Assembly: GCA_045613385.1 (NCBI GenBank)
Contig: JAZLAW010000009.1
Coordinates: 1 to 58,552 of the forward strand
Length of the DNA stretch: 58,552 nucleotides
Source: SIG565 sp045613385
GTDB lineage: Bacteria > Bacillota > Clostridia > Oscillospirales > Acutalibacteraceae
Direction of reading: 5' to 3'
The position numbers and the translations under genes are program-made. Each line of letters begins with the position of its first letter. Position 1 is the first letter of the stretch. Under the pieces are notes generated by a model. It was not told where the DNA came from. It did no database searches and saw nothing but the letters and a program-made list of their open reading frames with translations. Shown here piece by piece: positions 34,112 to 43,092 of the stretch.

Positions 34112-35407
34112 TTTCTTATTCGCATTGGCAGGACCGTCAAGCAGTCTGCCATCGGCGGAAAATCGTGAGCCGTGACAAGGGCAATCCCAACTGTGCTCCT
34201 GTTTATTCCATTTGAGTGCGCAACCCAAATGCGGACATCTCGGTGTGGTAGGGGTTATAAGATTTATTGCCGATTCTAACGAATTCACCGCTAACTGCGG
34301 GTGCAGAATACTGCGGGATGGAGAAAACAGTTTTTCAAATTTATTCTCTTTCCCCCTTACCAAATCGGTTAGTATGGTCGCCGCCGATAGAGCCGATGTC
34401 ATTCCCCACTTGTTAAAACCCGTTGCTACGAATATATCGGGAGTGTTTTTACTATATCGTCCTATATACGGCATACCGTCAAGTGTCCTACAGTCCTGTG
34501 TAGCAAAACGGCAAATTTCCTTTTGTTTTGGGAAGAATGATTTTTTAAAGTTTTCAAGGGATACGTAGCCACCGCCTTTTTTACCCGTTCTGTGTGAGCC
34601 GCCGCCTATTATAAGAGTATTTTTATAGTTTCTGAATGACAAACCCGTAAGTTTTTCATCTACATACATACCACCGATATCGGTATCGCACTCAATAGCC
34701 AGATTGTAAGAGCGGTGCTGATACATTTTTAAAAAGTAGACCCCGTGTTTATTTAGAAACGGAAAATGCGTAGCCACTATTACTTTATTGGATTTTACAC
34801 TGCCGTTTTCGGTAAACCACATCCCATTTTCATAATGTGTAACCCGTGAATTTTCGTAAATATTCAAATCCTGTGATATTGCGGACAAAAATTTAAGCGG
34901 ATTAAATTGCGCCTGATTTTTTATTTTTATAGCACTCTTTACCGCTACAGGTAAAGGGATTTCTTTGAAAACCTCGGTATCTACGCCTATTTGAAAAAGA
35001 GCGGTGGCTTCCTTTGCTATTTTTTTAGTATCATCGGTTGTGAACACTACCGAATCTTTATTTTCAAAATCACAATCTGTTTTTTTGGCTATTTCTCTGT
35101 ATAAATTCAAAGCATTGTTATTGGCTTCAAAATAAAGACGTGCCGCATCTATGCCGTACTTATCGGCAATTTTTCCGTATATAAGACCGTGCCCGACCGT
35201 TATTTTTGCAGTTGTGTTTAATGTAACGCCGCTACAAATTCTATCAGCTTCAAGCAATATATAATCTACCCCTGCGTTTTTTAGCCGTTCCGCGCAAAGT
35301 AAACCCGTAATACCGCCGCCAATAATAAGAACATCGGTGGTTTTGTGCCCTTGCAGTCTGTCGAACTTTTTAAAATTTACGTCATTACACCATAACTCGT
35401 TTAAAAT
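34109..35407 (-). CDS. FAD-dependent oxidoreductase with C-terminal Rieske [2Fe-2S] domain
   Basis: About 432 residues. DAO-type flavin domain: 'TTDVLIIGGGITGLLCAERL' (dinucleotide fold) and 'TLDGMPYIGRY'/'FVATGFNKWGMTSALSAA' near the FAD end. From about residue 385 a Rieske domain: Cys-x-His 'CPHLGC' and 'CPCHGSRF', ligands intact. Such fusions are known in Firmicutes; substrate unknown. The start is uncertain: no ATG exists, GTG (35434) and TTG (35473) lie upstream with poor sites, while a GGGGG site lies 7 bases before an ATT at 35407 that gives the family-typical opening (I/M)LNELW. I therefore place the start at the rare codon ATT. Confidence 0.85.
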   Translation of the reverse strand: MLNELWCNDVNFKKFDRLQGHKTTDVLIIGGGITGLLCAERLKNAGVDYILLEADRICSGVTLNTTAKITVGHGLIYGKIADKYGIDAARLYFEANNNALNLYREIAKKTDCDFENKDSVVFTTDDTKKIAKEATALFQIGVDTEVFKEIPLPVAVKSAIKIKNQAQFNPLKFLSAISQDLNIYENSRVTHYENGMWFTENGSVKSNKVIVATHFPFLNKHGVYFLKMYQHRSYNLAIECDTDIGGMYVDEKLTGLSFRNYKNTLIIGGGSHRTGKKGGGYVSLENFKKSFFPKQKEICRFATQDCRTLDGMPYIGRYSKNTPDIFVATGFNKWGMTSALSAATILTDLVRGKENKFEKLFSPSRSILHPQLAVNSLESAINLITPTTPRCPHLGCALKWNKQEHSWDCPCHGSRFSADGRLLDGPANANKK

Positions 35408-35505
35408 AATAATTCCCCCAGAAATAATTATCACATAAAAACCGTTTTTTCTTTCGGTCACTCCGCAAAACAAATTCGCATATATTATTGTAGGAGGTGA
35501 CTTGC

Positions 35506-35913
35506 ATGTCTTTATGTAATTGTGAAAACCGTTGCAGTAGTGTCAGTCTCGCGGTAGTTGGCAGTCTTATTATAGGTATTATAACCGCTTTTCTCAGAAT
35601 TACTGCAGTAGTTATAGAAACACCCGCGTTCCTTTGGGTTGTTCTGGGTATCGCCGTAGTTTATCTTCTCGGATTATTGCTCGCTTCTCCCTTTATATCT
35701 CGCTGCGGCTCTTGCAGATGCCTTTGCACAACGCTTGGTGCGGTGCTAATCGGTATTTTAGGCGCGGCATTAATTTCAGTTATTCTCTTGGCTGTTACTT
35801 TCGCCGCTACAAGTGTCATCGGTGCTATCTTCTTAGGGTTGCTTCTCTTCTTTATTTCTCTCACCCTGTCGGGCACTGCCGTACTTGTAAAATGTATTAT
35901 TAACTGCGATTAA
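35506..35913 (+). CDS. Small cysteine-containing four-helix membrane protein
   Basis: 135 residues from the ATG at 35506; AGGAGGTGA just upstream. A Cys-rich start ('MSLCNCENRCSS') is followed by four predicted membrane segments (about 14-34, 40-60, 76-98, 103-125) and a Cys cluster 'SRCGSCRCLC' in the central loop. The C-terminus is 'CIINCD'. No enzyme motif. Similar short proteins occur in spore-forming Clostridia (recollection), role unknown. The Cys pattern could bind metal or form disulfides. Confidence 0.72.
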   Translation: MSLCNCENRCSSVSLAVVGSLIIGIITAFLRITAVVIETPAFLWVVLGIAVVYLLGLLLASPFISRCGSCRCLCTTLGAVLIGILGAALISVILLAVTFAATSVIGAIFLGLLLFFISLTLSGTAVLVKCIINCD

Positions 35914-35918
35914 AAACA

Positions 35919-35948
35919 AAAAAAGCAGGGTTAAAACCCTGCTTTTTT
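35919..35948. terminator. Bidirectional terminator
   Basis: Stem AGCAGGGTT/AACCCTGCT with A-rich left and T-rich right flanks, between convergent genes ending at 35913 and 35947. Confidence 0.88.
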
Positions 35949-36720
35949 ATTTGATTATTTCTCCGACACCCGAGAAAACATATTTAGGTCTGTATGGGAA
36001 TTTGTCTATATCTTCGAGTGCTGTAACTCCACTTAATACCAGTATAGTATCAACATTTGACTCTATTCCCGCGATAATATCGGTGTCCATCCTGTCCCCT
36101 ATAAATGCTATGTCTTCGCTGTGACAGTCAAGCTTTTTAATGCCGTGACGGAGCATTACCGGATTGGGCTTTCCAACAAAATAGGCTTTTTTACCGGTCG
36201 CGATTTCAACAGGTGAAATAAGTGCTCCGGTTGCGGGCATAATGCCCTTTTCGGTAGGTCCTGTAATATCGGGGTTTGTGCCTATAAGTCTCGCACCTGC
36301 GAGAACAAGGTTTACCGCCTTTTCCAGTTTTTCAAAACTGTATGTTCTCGTTTCCCCTACTACTACGTAATCAGGATTTACATCATTCATATAAATACCC
36401 TGGTCATAAAGTGCCTTCGAGAGTGCCGCTTCGCCGATTACATAAGCGGTGCAATCAGGTTTCTGACTTTTAAGAAACGCCGCGGTCGCCATAGCACTTG
36501 TATAAAAATGGTCCGCCGATACGGTAAGACCCATTCTCTCTAACTTCATACTTAATTCGTGCGGGGTTTTCTCAGGACTGTTTGTCAAAAACACAAATCT
36601 TTTATCATTATCTATCATCCAGTTGACAAACTCTGCAACACCCGGAAGAATTTTATTGCCGTGATATATAACACCGTCCATATCACATATAAATCCGATT
36701 TTTTCTTTTATGCTTTTCAT
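35947..36720 (-). CDS. HAD-IIA family sugar/nucleotide phosphatase (NagD-like)
   Basis: 257 residues. HAD motif I 'CDMDGVIYHG' (both Asp present), motif II 'FLTNSPEKTPHELS', Lys in 'VGKPNPVMLRHGI' and motif IV 'FIGDRMDTDI'. A C2B-type cap lies between motifs II and III, as in NagD/p-nitrophenylphosphatases. Broad phosphatase activity on small sugar phosphates is typical of the family. SD AAAGGAGA; it follows the YdcF-like gene by 34 bases in the same direction. Confidence 0.9.
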   Translation of the reverse strand: MKSIKEKIGFICDMDGVIYHGNKILPGVAEFVNWMIDNDKRFVFLTNSPEKTPHELSMKLERMGLTVSADHFYTSAMATAAFLKSQKPDCTAYVIGEAALSKALYDQGIYMNDVNPDYVVVGETRTYSFEKLEKAVNLVLAGARLIGTNPDITGPTEKGIMPATGALISPVEIATGKKAYFVGKPNPVMLRHGIKKLDCHSEDIAFIGDRMDTDIIAGIESNVDTILVLSGVTALEDIDKFPYRPKYVFSGVGEIIK

Positions 36721-36754
36721 TTTAGTCTCCTTTTTATGTTCGCTAACGGTGTTT

Positions 36755-37498
36755 TTATTTGTTAAACACCCAGTATTTCATTACGCCAAGACATTCCCTT
36801 AAAGTGCCTGGTACTATCGAGTGCCAACGCGTTGTACTGTGTTTATGCGTAATGTTGCAAAAGCCCGCCGTTTTAGCAATAGCACCTGCTCTGTAAATAT
36901 GATATTCATTTGTTATATATGCTATGGTGTACTCATTTCCAAACTTTTGGTCGAGTATTTCTTTAGAATACACAAAGTTTTCAAATGTACTTGTTGCTTT
37001 TTCTTCTTTTATAATTTTTTCTTTTGGCACACCTTTGCCTATAAGATATTTTTCCATCGCTGCGGCTTCGGTTATGTTTTCTTGTAAACCCTTACCGCCC
37101 GTTACGACAATTACCGCTTTTTCATTTTGCTCATAATATTCCACCGCTGTATCAAGTCGGTCGGCAAGTACTGCACTAGGCCTGTCTCCATGCACTGCGG
37201 CGCCTAAAACTATAACAGCATCTTCCTTTTTTGTAATATTGTCTGATGAACCGAAAATAAGCAAAAAAGCAATAAAAGCAACAACCACCGCTATACCTAT
37301 GCCAAGTATCCAAAATATAAATATAGGTGTTTTTTCCAAAACGGAACGTGGTAATATACCAATCGTCAAAAGCGCCGCACCGAGAAGAAAGGTCAACAAA
37401 ACTCCCGCATTAAAATTTGATACCAGCGATATACCTATACCATTAACCGTAACGGCGGCGCCTATTATTAAAAGAATTATTTTTATAATTATATTCAC
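36755..37498 (-). CDS. YdcF/ElyC (DUF218) family membrane protein
   Basis: 247 residues with a GTG start at 37498. Three membrane segments occupy residues 1-80 ('IIIKIILLIIGAAVTVNGIG', 'LLTFLLGAALLTIGIL', 'IFWILGIGIAVVVAFIAFL'). The DUF218 domain follows: 'DAVIVLGAAVHGDRPSAVLA', 'VIVVTGGKGLQENITEAAAM', 'ATSTFENFVYSKEIL' and 'YITNEYHIYRA'. ElyC and SanA relatives act in envelope glycan homeostasis; the Firmicutes members are less studied. Promoter 37514-37542. Confidence 0.88.
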   Translation of the reverse strand: MNIIIKIILLIIGAAVTVNGIGISLVSNFNAGVLLTFLLGAALLTIGILPRSVLEKTPIFIFWILGIGIAVVVAFIAFLLIFGSSDNITKKEDAVIVLGAAVHGDRPSAVLADRLDTAVEYYEQNEKAVIVVTGGKGLQENITEAAAMEKYLIGKGVPKEKIIKEEKATSTFENFVYSKEILDQKFGNEYTIAYITNEYHIYRAGAIAKTAGFCNITHKHSTTRWHSIVPGTLRECLGVMKYWVFNK

Positions 37499-37513
37499 AA
37501 AATCACCGAATAA

Positions 37514-37542
37514 ATAATAGCATATTTCCTATACTTTTTCAA
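37514..37542 (-). promoter_or_regulatory. Promoter of the YdcF-like and HAD genes
   Basis: TTGAAA (37542-37537), 17 bases, TATTAT (37519-37514) on the minus strand, just after the TRAP operon terminator. Confidence 0.62.
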
Positions 37543-37545
37543 TAT

Positions 37546-37577
37546 AAAAAACCGTAGGCAAAGCCTACGGTTTTTTA
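37546..37577 (-). terminator. Terminator of the TRAP transporter operon
   Basis: Stem AACCGTAGGC/GCCTACGGTT, then T-rich on the minus strand, touching the permease stop. Confidence 0.85.
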
Positions 37578-39524
37578 TTATGCTAATATTTTCTCTCTTT
37601 TTCTTTTTATAATCTGTATTACTGCTACTACCGCCACAAGAGCGACACCTATACTGTCGGTAACGATACCGGGGTATATAAGCAGGAGTCCTCCTACCGC
37701 CGAAATCACTCTTTCGTACCAGCGCATATTTTGTAAGAAATAGCCTTCAAGTGCAGCAGATACCGCAAAGATGCCTACAAAAGAAGTAATGCAAATAAGT
37801 ATTACTTCGGGGAACGATGTGTCAATAAACAACATTGCGGGATTGAGTGCAAATACGTATGGCACTATGAATGCGCCGATGGCAAGTTTTGTTGAAGTGA
37901 TAGCCGTTTTCATCGGGTTTGCTCCCGCTATTGCGGCACCCGCATACGCAGCCAATGCCACAGGCGGAGTTAAGTCTGCCACAATACCAAAATAAAATAC
38001 AAAGAAGTGCGCGGCTATCATCGGAATGCCCATCTGTACAAGAATCGGTGCACAGGTTGCTGCCATAATACAATAGTTTGCCGTTGTGGGAACACCCATA
38101 CCGAGCACTATACAACAAAGCATTGTAAGGAATAACGCTATTATTACCTTACTGCCGGCTAAAGCCACTATTCCGTTAAAGAGCATATATGCAAGTCCTG
38201 TAACGCCGATTACGCCAGCAACAATACCGGCAACGCCACAAGCCGCCGCAACGGTGATCATGCCTTGACCGCCTGCCGCTAAGGCTTCGAGCAATTTCAT
38301 AGGTGTCATACGGGTTTCTTTTCGGAACATACTTACTATAATTGCCACAACTATTGCAATAGCAGCAGCATAAGCAATCGAACGTTTGCTTGTGCCTACG
38401 AGATATATAAGCAATATTAACGGCAACAATAAATATGTCTGTTTAAGAAGGGGTTTAAGTCGCGGTAATTCTTCCTTAGTAAGTCCGCGAAGTCCTTCTT
38501 TTTTTGCTTCAAGGTGCACCGTGATAAACACACCTGCAAAATAAAGAACTGCCGGTAGGATTGCTTTAACTACAATATTTGAATAGGGAACGCCGACCGT
38601 TTCTGCCATAAGAAAGGCGGCAGCGCCCATAATGGGCGGCATTATCTGTCCGCCGGTTGAAGCCGATGCTTCTGCCGCGGCGGCGAATTCCGGTTTATAA
38701 CCCGTTCTTTTCATAAGCGGGATGGTAACTGCGCCCGAGCCTACAGTGTTTGCAACTGATGAGCCCGACACCATACCTTCAAGTGCGCTTGCAACAACTG
38801 CAACCTTTGCCGGACCGCCTGAAAAACGGCCAACAAGCGCATTTGCAATCTGAATAAAGAAATCTGCGATTCCGGTGCGCTCCAAAAACGCGCCGAAAAT
38901 TATAAACATAACAATATACTTTGAGCACACGTTAACCGGCGTTGAAAGTATACCTTCCTTTGAATAGAACAATACACGCACGTTTTCGGTTATACGCGCC
39001 ATAATGCTCGGGTTAGTAGAGCCCCATATAAGTGCATATACAAGCAACGCACCCGCCACGCACAAAATCGGTAATCCAACACTTCTTCTGCAAAGTTCTG
39101 CAAGGCACAAGATACCTACAATACCAATTATAACTTCGATTGAAGTGATTTTATAACGCGAAACAATCTCCACCGCGTTAAAGGTATAATAAAGAAACGA
39201 ACCCGTTCCTGCCAACATAATCAGAACGTCATACCAAGGCATAAAATTGACCTTCTGATTTCCCTTCCTTGCAGGGAAAACCAAAAATCCTATAAACATA
39301 ATAAACGCCATAAAGGATGTAAGGCGAATTTCATCAAGCCAGGTTGCAAACAAAGTTACATATATACAGAAAACAGAAAACGCCGCAAGAATGCAGTTTA
39401 CAATGAGTCTCGGCGTACCTTCCCATACACGAGTGTTGGATTCCCTGTCAAATTTTTTCATTACCGAATCAAGGTCCATATTTTCTGTGTTTTCTGCGAC
39501 CTTCTTTTTCTTTAATAAAGACAT
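37578..39524 (-). CDS. TAXI-type TRAP transporter, fused small and large permease subunits
   Basis: 648 residues from the ATG at 39524 (AAAAGGGGG site; 20 upstream codons discarded). A cytoplasmic start rich in Lys is followed by about four membrane helices (small DctQ-like part) and a long DctM-like part with about 12 helices: 'IIFGAFLERTGIADFFIQIA', 'GMVSGSSVANTVGSGAVTIP', 'ASTGGQIMPPIMGAAAFLMA', 'MGVPTTANYCIMAATCAPIL' and 'VADLTPPVALAAYAGAAIAG'. It uses an ion gradient to import an organic acid delivered by the TAXI binding protein at 39605. Substrate not evident. Confidence 0.92.
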   Translation of the reverse strand: MSLLKKKKVAENTENMDLDSVMKKFDRESNTRVWEGTPRLIVNCILAAFSVFCIYVTLFATWLDEIRLTSFMAFIMFIGFLVFPARKGNQKVNFMPWYDVLIMLAGTGSFLYYTFNAVEIVSRYKITSIEVIIGIVGILCLAELCRRSVGLPILCVAGALLVYALIWGSTNPSIMARITENVRVLFYSKEGILSTPVNVCSKYIVMFIIFGAFLERTGIADFFIQIANALVGRFSGGPAKVAVVASALEGMVSGSSVANTVGSGAVTIPLMKRTGYKPEFAAAAEASASTGGQIMPPIMGAAAFLMAETVGVPYSNIVVKAILPAVLYFAGVFITVHLEAKKEGLRGLTKEELPRLKPLLKQTYLLLPLILLIYLVGTSKRSIAYAAAIAIVVAIIVSMFRKETRMTPMKLLEALAAGGQGMITVAAACGVAGIVAGVIGVTGLAYMLFNGIVALAGSKVIIALFLTMLCCIVLGMGVPTTANYCIMAATCAPILVQMGIPMIAAHFFVFYFGIVADLTPPVALAAYAGAAIAGANPMKTAITSTKLAIGAFIVPYVFALNPAMLFIDTSFPEVILICITSFVGIFAVSAALEGYFLQNMRWYERVISAVGGLLLIYPGIVTDSIGVALVAVVAVIQIIKRKREKILA

Positions 39525-39551
39525 AGAATCCCCCTTTTCTAATTTATACAA

Positions 39552-39586
39552 TAAAATTGGCTGCAGTAAAATTTCTGCAGCCAATT
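39552..39586 (-). terminator. Hairpin between TAXI binding protein and permease genes
   Basis: Ten-base-pair stem TTGGCTGCAG/CTGCAGCCAA with an eight-base loop, followed on the minus strand by TTTTATTG. It would attenuate transcription into the permease gene, giving more binding protein than permease. Confidence 0.7.
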
Positions 39587-39604
39587 AAGCGCAAACAGAT
39601 TAAA

Positions 39605-40561
39605 TTACTTAGCTTCTACAGTGATACCTTTTTCTGCGAAATATTTAGCAGCGCCCTTGTGGAAAGGAGCGGTCATACCTTCTGTAGCGTTTTCGAGTGA
39701 CAGTTCTGCACCCTTAGCATGTGCTGTAGTAATGGCATCTTTGTTGTCAAAAATAGCCTTTGTAATGTTATAAACATCTTCTTCGGAAGTAGCTGCGCTT
39801 ACAATAAGTGTAGCTTTAACTGTAACGGTTGTAACATCTGCTGTCTGACCGTCATATGTTCCTGCGGGAATTTTATATGTGGTATAGAATTTTGAAGAAT
39901 TCATAAGAGTAGCTGCGATATCGCCATCAATCGGAACAAGATATGCTTTAGCAGTTGTGCAAAGTTCCTGAATTGCAGGAGTCGGAGCACCTGCTACGAT
40001 AAATGCGGCATCAATTTTGCCATCCTTGAGTGAATCGGCAGAATCTGCAAACGAAGAATATTGCGGTTGGATATCTGCTTCGGTCATACCTGCAGCTGCA
40101 AGTATGTCAACTGCGTTAAAGTAAACACCCGAACCTGCGGCACCGATAGATACCTTTTTGCCGCGCAAATCCGCTACACTTTTAATATTGGGGTCCATAG
40201 TTACAAGCTGAACTGCTTCTGCATAAAGACCGCCGATAACACGGAAAGACTCTATTTTTCCTTCCTTTTCGAATGAACGTGCGCCATCCCAGGCATAAGC
40301 CATAACATCAGACTGAACGGTACCTAACTGATAGTTACCCGCATCAATACCGAGAATGTTAGCCTTCGAGCCATCGGTTGAAACAACATTTACAGTGATT
40401 CCTGTTGTGGTTTTCACCTGGTTACCGAGAATACCGCCGTAACCGTAATATGTACCGGCTGTTCCGCCTGTACCCATTGTTAATGTGCTGCCTGTACCAC
40501 CGCAAGCAACAAGTGTAAAGGCAAAAACCATTACAAGTAAGAGAGAAATAATCTTTTTCAT
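39605..40561 (-). CDS. TAXI-family TRAP transporter substrate-binding lipoprotein
   Basis: 318 residues. Lipobox 'LVAC' gives Cys20. TAXI hallmarks: 'TMGTGGTAGTYYGYGGILGN', 'GIDAGNYQLGTVQSDVMAYA', 'LRGKKVSIGAAGSGVYFNAV' and 'DSLKDGKIDAAFIVAGAPTP'. The protein is lipid-anchored outside and hands its ligand, in other systems glutamate/glutamine or other organic acids, to the fused permease. First gene of the operon; promoter 40591-40619, SD AAAGGAG. Confidence 0.93.
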   Translation of the reverse strand: MKKIISLLLVMVFAFTLVACGGTGSTLTMGTGGTAGTYYGYGGILGNQVKTTTGITVNVVSTDGSKANILGIDAGNYQLGTVQSDVMAYAWDGARSFEKEGKIESFRVIGGLYAEAVQLVTMDPNIKSVADLRGKKVSIGAAGSGVYFNAVDILAAAGMTEADIQPQYSSFADSADSLKDGKIDAAFIVAGAPTPAIQELCTTAKAYLVPIDGDIAATLMNSSKFYTTYKIPAGTYDGQTADVTTVTVKATLIVSAATSEEDVYNITKAIFDNKDAITTAHAKGAELSLENATEGMTAPFHKGAAKYFAEKGITVEAK

Positions 40562-40590
40562 AATTTTACTCCTTTTTAAAATATAAATTA

Positions 40591-40619
40591 ATTATACCAT
40601 TATTTTGTATTGTTTTCAA
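40591..40619 (-). promoter_or_regulatory. Promoter of the TAXI-TRAP operon
   Basis: TTGAAA (40619-40614), 17 bases, TATAAT (40596-40591) on the minus strand, 30 bases before the start. Confidence 0.7.
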
Positions 40620-40622
40620 GAA

Positions 40623-41552
40623 CTAATTATTTATATTTGTTTCATCAGGTATAAAGATGGGTCTTTTTTTAGTTTCAAGATATGTTTTAGCCATATAATG
40701 ACCAAGCACACCCATAAATAGAAGTTGTATACCGCCTAAAAAGAGCATTACACATATCATAGAGGCCCAACCCTGAACCGCATCACCGAAAATAAGACGC
40801 CTTGTCACTATAAATACAAGTGAAATAAACGCCAACAGACTGAGTATGATTCCTGTGATGGCAGAAATTACAAGCGGTGTGGTTGAAAACGCGGCAATGC
40901 CATCAGCGGCATATAAAAGCAATTTACCGAAAGACCATCTTGACTCCCCTGCTATACGGGCGCGGTTTTCGAATTCCAGCCACTTAGTTTTAAAACCGAC
41001 CCAACCAAAAAGTCCCTTGGAGAATCTGTTATATTCGCCCATACTGAGTATTGCATCAACAAATTTTCGGTTCATAAACCGATAGTCTCTTGCACCATCT
41101 ACAAGTTCTGTATCGGAAATCTTATTCATCAGTTTATAAAATCTTCTTGCAAAAAACGAACGTATCGGCGGTTCTCCCTTACGGTTTACCCGCCTTGTAG
41201 CAACACTATCGTATTTTCCGTCGATTGTTTCCTTAAGCATTTCGGGGAGTAATGACGGCGGGTCCTGCAAATCGGCATCCATAACAGCTACAAAATCACC
41301 CTTGGAATATTTAAGTCCCGCATATATAGCCGCTTCTTTTCCAAAATTGCGCGAGAAAGAAACATACTTAACCCGCTTATCTTTTTCGGCCAGTCCTTTA
41401 ATAATCTGAAGCGAATTATCAAGGGAACCGTCATTTACAAATAAAAACTCGAAAGGGTGGTCCGACATACTCTCGGTCACAGATAACAGTTCTTTAAAAA
41501 AATATGGCAGAGCCGATTCTTCGTTAAAAACGGGTACTACAATACTTATCAT
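40623..41552 (-). CDS. GT2 glycosyltransferase with two membrane helices (GtrB/DPM1-like)
   Basis: 309 residues from the ATG at 41552 (GGGGGAATAGAA leader; 15 upstream codons dropped). The GT-A domain opens 'ISIVVPVFNEESALPYFF', with 'FVNDGSLDNSLQIIK', 'YVSFSRNFGKEAAIYAGLKY', the DXD-type 'AVMDADLQDPPSLLP' and 'YRFMNRKFVDAIL'. Two C-terminal membrane helices (about 225-250 and 262-285) match polyprenyl-phosphate glucosyltransferases. It probably charges undecaprenyl phosphate with a hexose for wall or lipid decoration. It follows the ZIP gene by 11 bases. Confidence 0.92.
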   Translation of the reverse strand: MISIVVPVFNEESALPYFFKELLSVTESMSDHPFEFLFVNDGSLDNSLQIIKGLAEKDKRVKYVSFSRNFGKEAAIYAGLKYSKGDFVAVMDADLQDPPSLLPEMLKETIDGKYDSVATRRVNRKGEPPIRSFFARRFYKLMNKISDTELVDGARDYRFMNRKFVDAILSMGEYNRFSKGLFGWVGFKTKWLEFENRARIAGESRWSFGKLLLYAADGIAAFSTTPLVISAITGIILSLLAFISLVFIVTRRLIFGDAVQGWASMICVMLFLGGIQLLFMGVLGHYMAKTYLETKKRPIFIPDETNINN

Positions 41553-41563
41553 TTCTATTCCCC

Positions 41564-42319
41564 CTACAAATAAAAATCGACAACAAGCATAAGACAAAAA
41601 CCTATAAGCAAAGCATACGTGGCGCCGCGCTCATTACCGTGAGCGTGCGTTTCAGGTATCATTTCATCGCTTATTATATATAACATTGTACCACCTGCAA
41701 AGGCGAGTGCAAAGGGTAAAACAGCGGTAGAAATGCTGACCGCGAAATACCCTAAAAATGTACCTATAACTTCAATAAGTCCGGTAACAGATGCTATTAA
41801 AAATGTGTTTTTCTTACCTGTTCCCGCAGCAAGTAAGGGTCCTATAATTACCATACCTTCAGGTATGTTCTGAAGTGCAATACCACCGGCTATGGTAATC
41901 GCATCTGCAGTGTTCCCGGAGCCGAATCCTACACCTGCGGCTATACCTTCGGGAAAATTGTGTATCGCAATAGCCATAACAAAAAGCAAAATCTTATTAA
42001 TCTGTTTGTTGTTTTCCGGATGATTTTCAGAATCTTTGCCTACAATACGGTGAAGATGCGGAACCGCGCGGTCGATTATGTTAAGCACTACCGCGCCGCA
42101 GAACATTCCCGCCACGGTTACAATCGGTGAAAAAACGCTGCCACTCTCAAGCGAAGGCAGAATCAGTCCCACCACAGACGCGCACATCATAACACCTGCA
42201 GCAAAGCCTAAAACCACATCACTGAATTTATGTGAGATATCTTTAAACAAAAAACCAATTACTGCGCCGACCACCGTAGCGGCACCAACACCAAGCGCGG
42301 TTAATACTACAAGTTCCAT
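41564..42319 (-). CDS. ZIP-family divalent metal transporter
   Basis: 251 residues from the ATG at 42319; GGAG lies 6 bases before it, while the apparent ATG-like start 12 bases upstream is a TTG inside that site. Eight membrane segments. The metal-path motifs are 'IAIHNFPEGIAAGVGFGSG' in TM4 and 'IALQNIPEGMVIIGPLLAAG' in TM5, plus a short His-containing loop between TM3 and TM4. Imports Zn, or possibly Fe or Mn (family knowledge). Promoter 42352-42380. No metal-regulator box is obvious. Confidence 0.9.
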   Translation of the reverse strand: MELVVLTALGVGAATVVGAVIGFLFKDISHKFSDVVLGFAAGVMMCASVVGLILPSLESGSVFSPIVTVAGMFCGAVVLNIIDRAVPHLHRIVGKDSENHPENNKQINKILLFVMAIAIHNFPEGIAAGVGFGSGNTADAITIAGGIALQNIPEGMVIIGPLLAAGTGKKNTFLIASVTGLIEVIGTFLGYFAVSISTAVLPFALAFAGGTMLYIISDEMIPETHAHGNERGATYALLIGFCLMLVVDFYL

Positions 42320-42351
42320 ATTATTCTCCAAATGTAAAATTTATCTTTTTT

Positions 42352-42380
42352 ATTATAACATTGTCGCATTAAAAAAACAA
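42352..42380 (-). promoter_or_regulatory. Promoter of the ZIP transporter/GT2 operon
   Basis: TTGTTT (42380-42375), 17 bases, TATAAT (42357-42352) on the minus strand, 32 bases before the start codon. Confidence 0.6.
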
Positions 42381-42400
42381 GCGGCGAGTCAATACTCAAA

Positions 42401-42429
42401 TTGACAAAAATAATATAAACTGTTAAAAT
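42401..42429 (+). promoter_or_regulatory. Promoter of the HAD hydrolase gene
   Basis: TTGACA (42401-42406), 17 bases, TAAAAT (42424-42429), 31 bases before the TTG start. Confidence 0.65.
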
Positions 42430-42460
42430 TAAAATGTAATTTGTTTTAAGGACTGATTTT

Positions 42461-43066
42461 TTGAAAAACAATATTATTTTTGATTTTGGCAAGGTGCTGG
42501 TGGAATTTTCACCCGAATATATGACCAAACAGTATGTAACAAATGAAGAAGATGCTAAACTGGTAGCGGCCGCTGTTTTCGATAGAAAATTCTGGGACCC
42601 GCTTGATGATGGCTCAATTACCGACGACCAGGTTATAAAAGGCTTTTGCGCTATGCTTCCTGAAAATCTGCACGAAGTGGCAACGCGAGTATATAAAAAC
42701 TGGGCATACCATCTCCCTTTTATTGACGGTATGCCAGAACTGGTCTATAAACTGAAGAAAAGCGGCAAAAAACTCTATCTGTTGTCTAACATAAGCATCG
42801 GTTTCACCGAAATTTATAAAGATATACCGCAAATAAATGAGCTTTTTTCCCTTTTTGACAGTCTCGTATTTTCAGGTCCGCTCGGCGTTGTAAAACCGCA
42901 AAAGGAAATATTCTTACACCTGTTGAATACATACTCACTCAAGGCTCAGGACTGTATTTTTATTGATGACAGCCAAAAAAACATAACCGGTGCCGTTAAT
43001 TCAGGCATTGAGGGCTATCTTTTTGATAGAGATGTGAAAAAATTAACCGCTTATTTATTCGAATAA
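42461..43066 (+). CDS. HAD-IA family hydrolase (YihX-like), TTG start
   Basis: 201 residues with a TTG start at 42461 and AAGGA ahead; no earlier ATG fits. HAD motif I is 'IIFDFGKVLVEF': the nucleophile Asp is present but the second Asp is Gly, as in YihX-like members. Motif II 'LYLLSNIS', Lys in 'VVKPQKEIFLHLL', motif IV 'FIDDSQKNI'. YihX acts on alpha-glucose-1-phosphate; substrate here is unproven. Single-gene unit with promoter and shared terminator. Confidence 0.87.
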   Translation: MKNNIIFDFGKVLVEFSPEYMTKQYVTNEEDAKLVAAAVFDRKFWDPLDDGSITDDQVIKGFCAMLPENLHEVATRVYKNWAYHLPFIDGMPELVYKLKKSGKKLYLLSNISIGFTEIYKDIPQINELFSLFDSLVFSGPLGVVKPQKEIFLHLLNTYSLKAQDCIFIDDSQKNITGAVNSGIEGYLFDRDVKKLTAYLFE

Positions 43067-43092
43067 AAAAAGCACCCAACGGGTGCTTTTTT
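43066..43092. terminator. Bidirectional terminator
   Basis: Stem AAAAAGCACCC/GGGTGCTTTTT with a three-base loop, between convergent units ending at 43066 and 43091. Confidence 0.88.
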
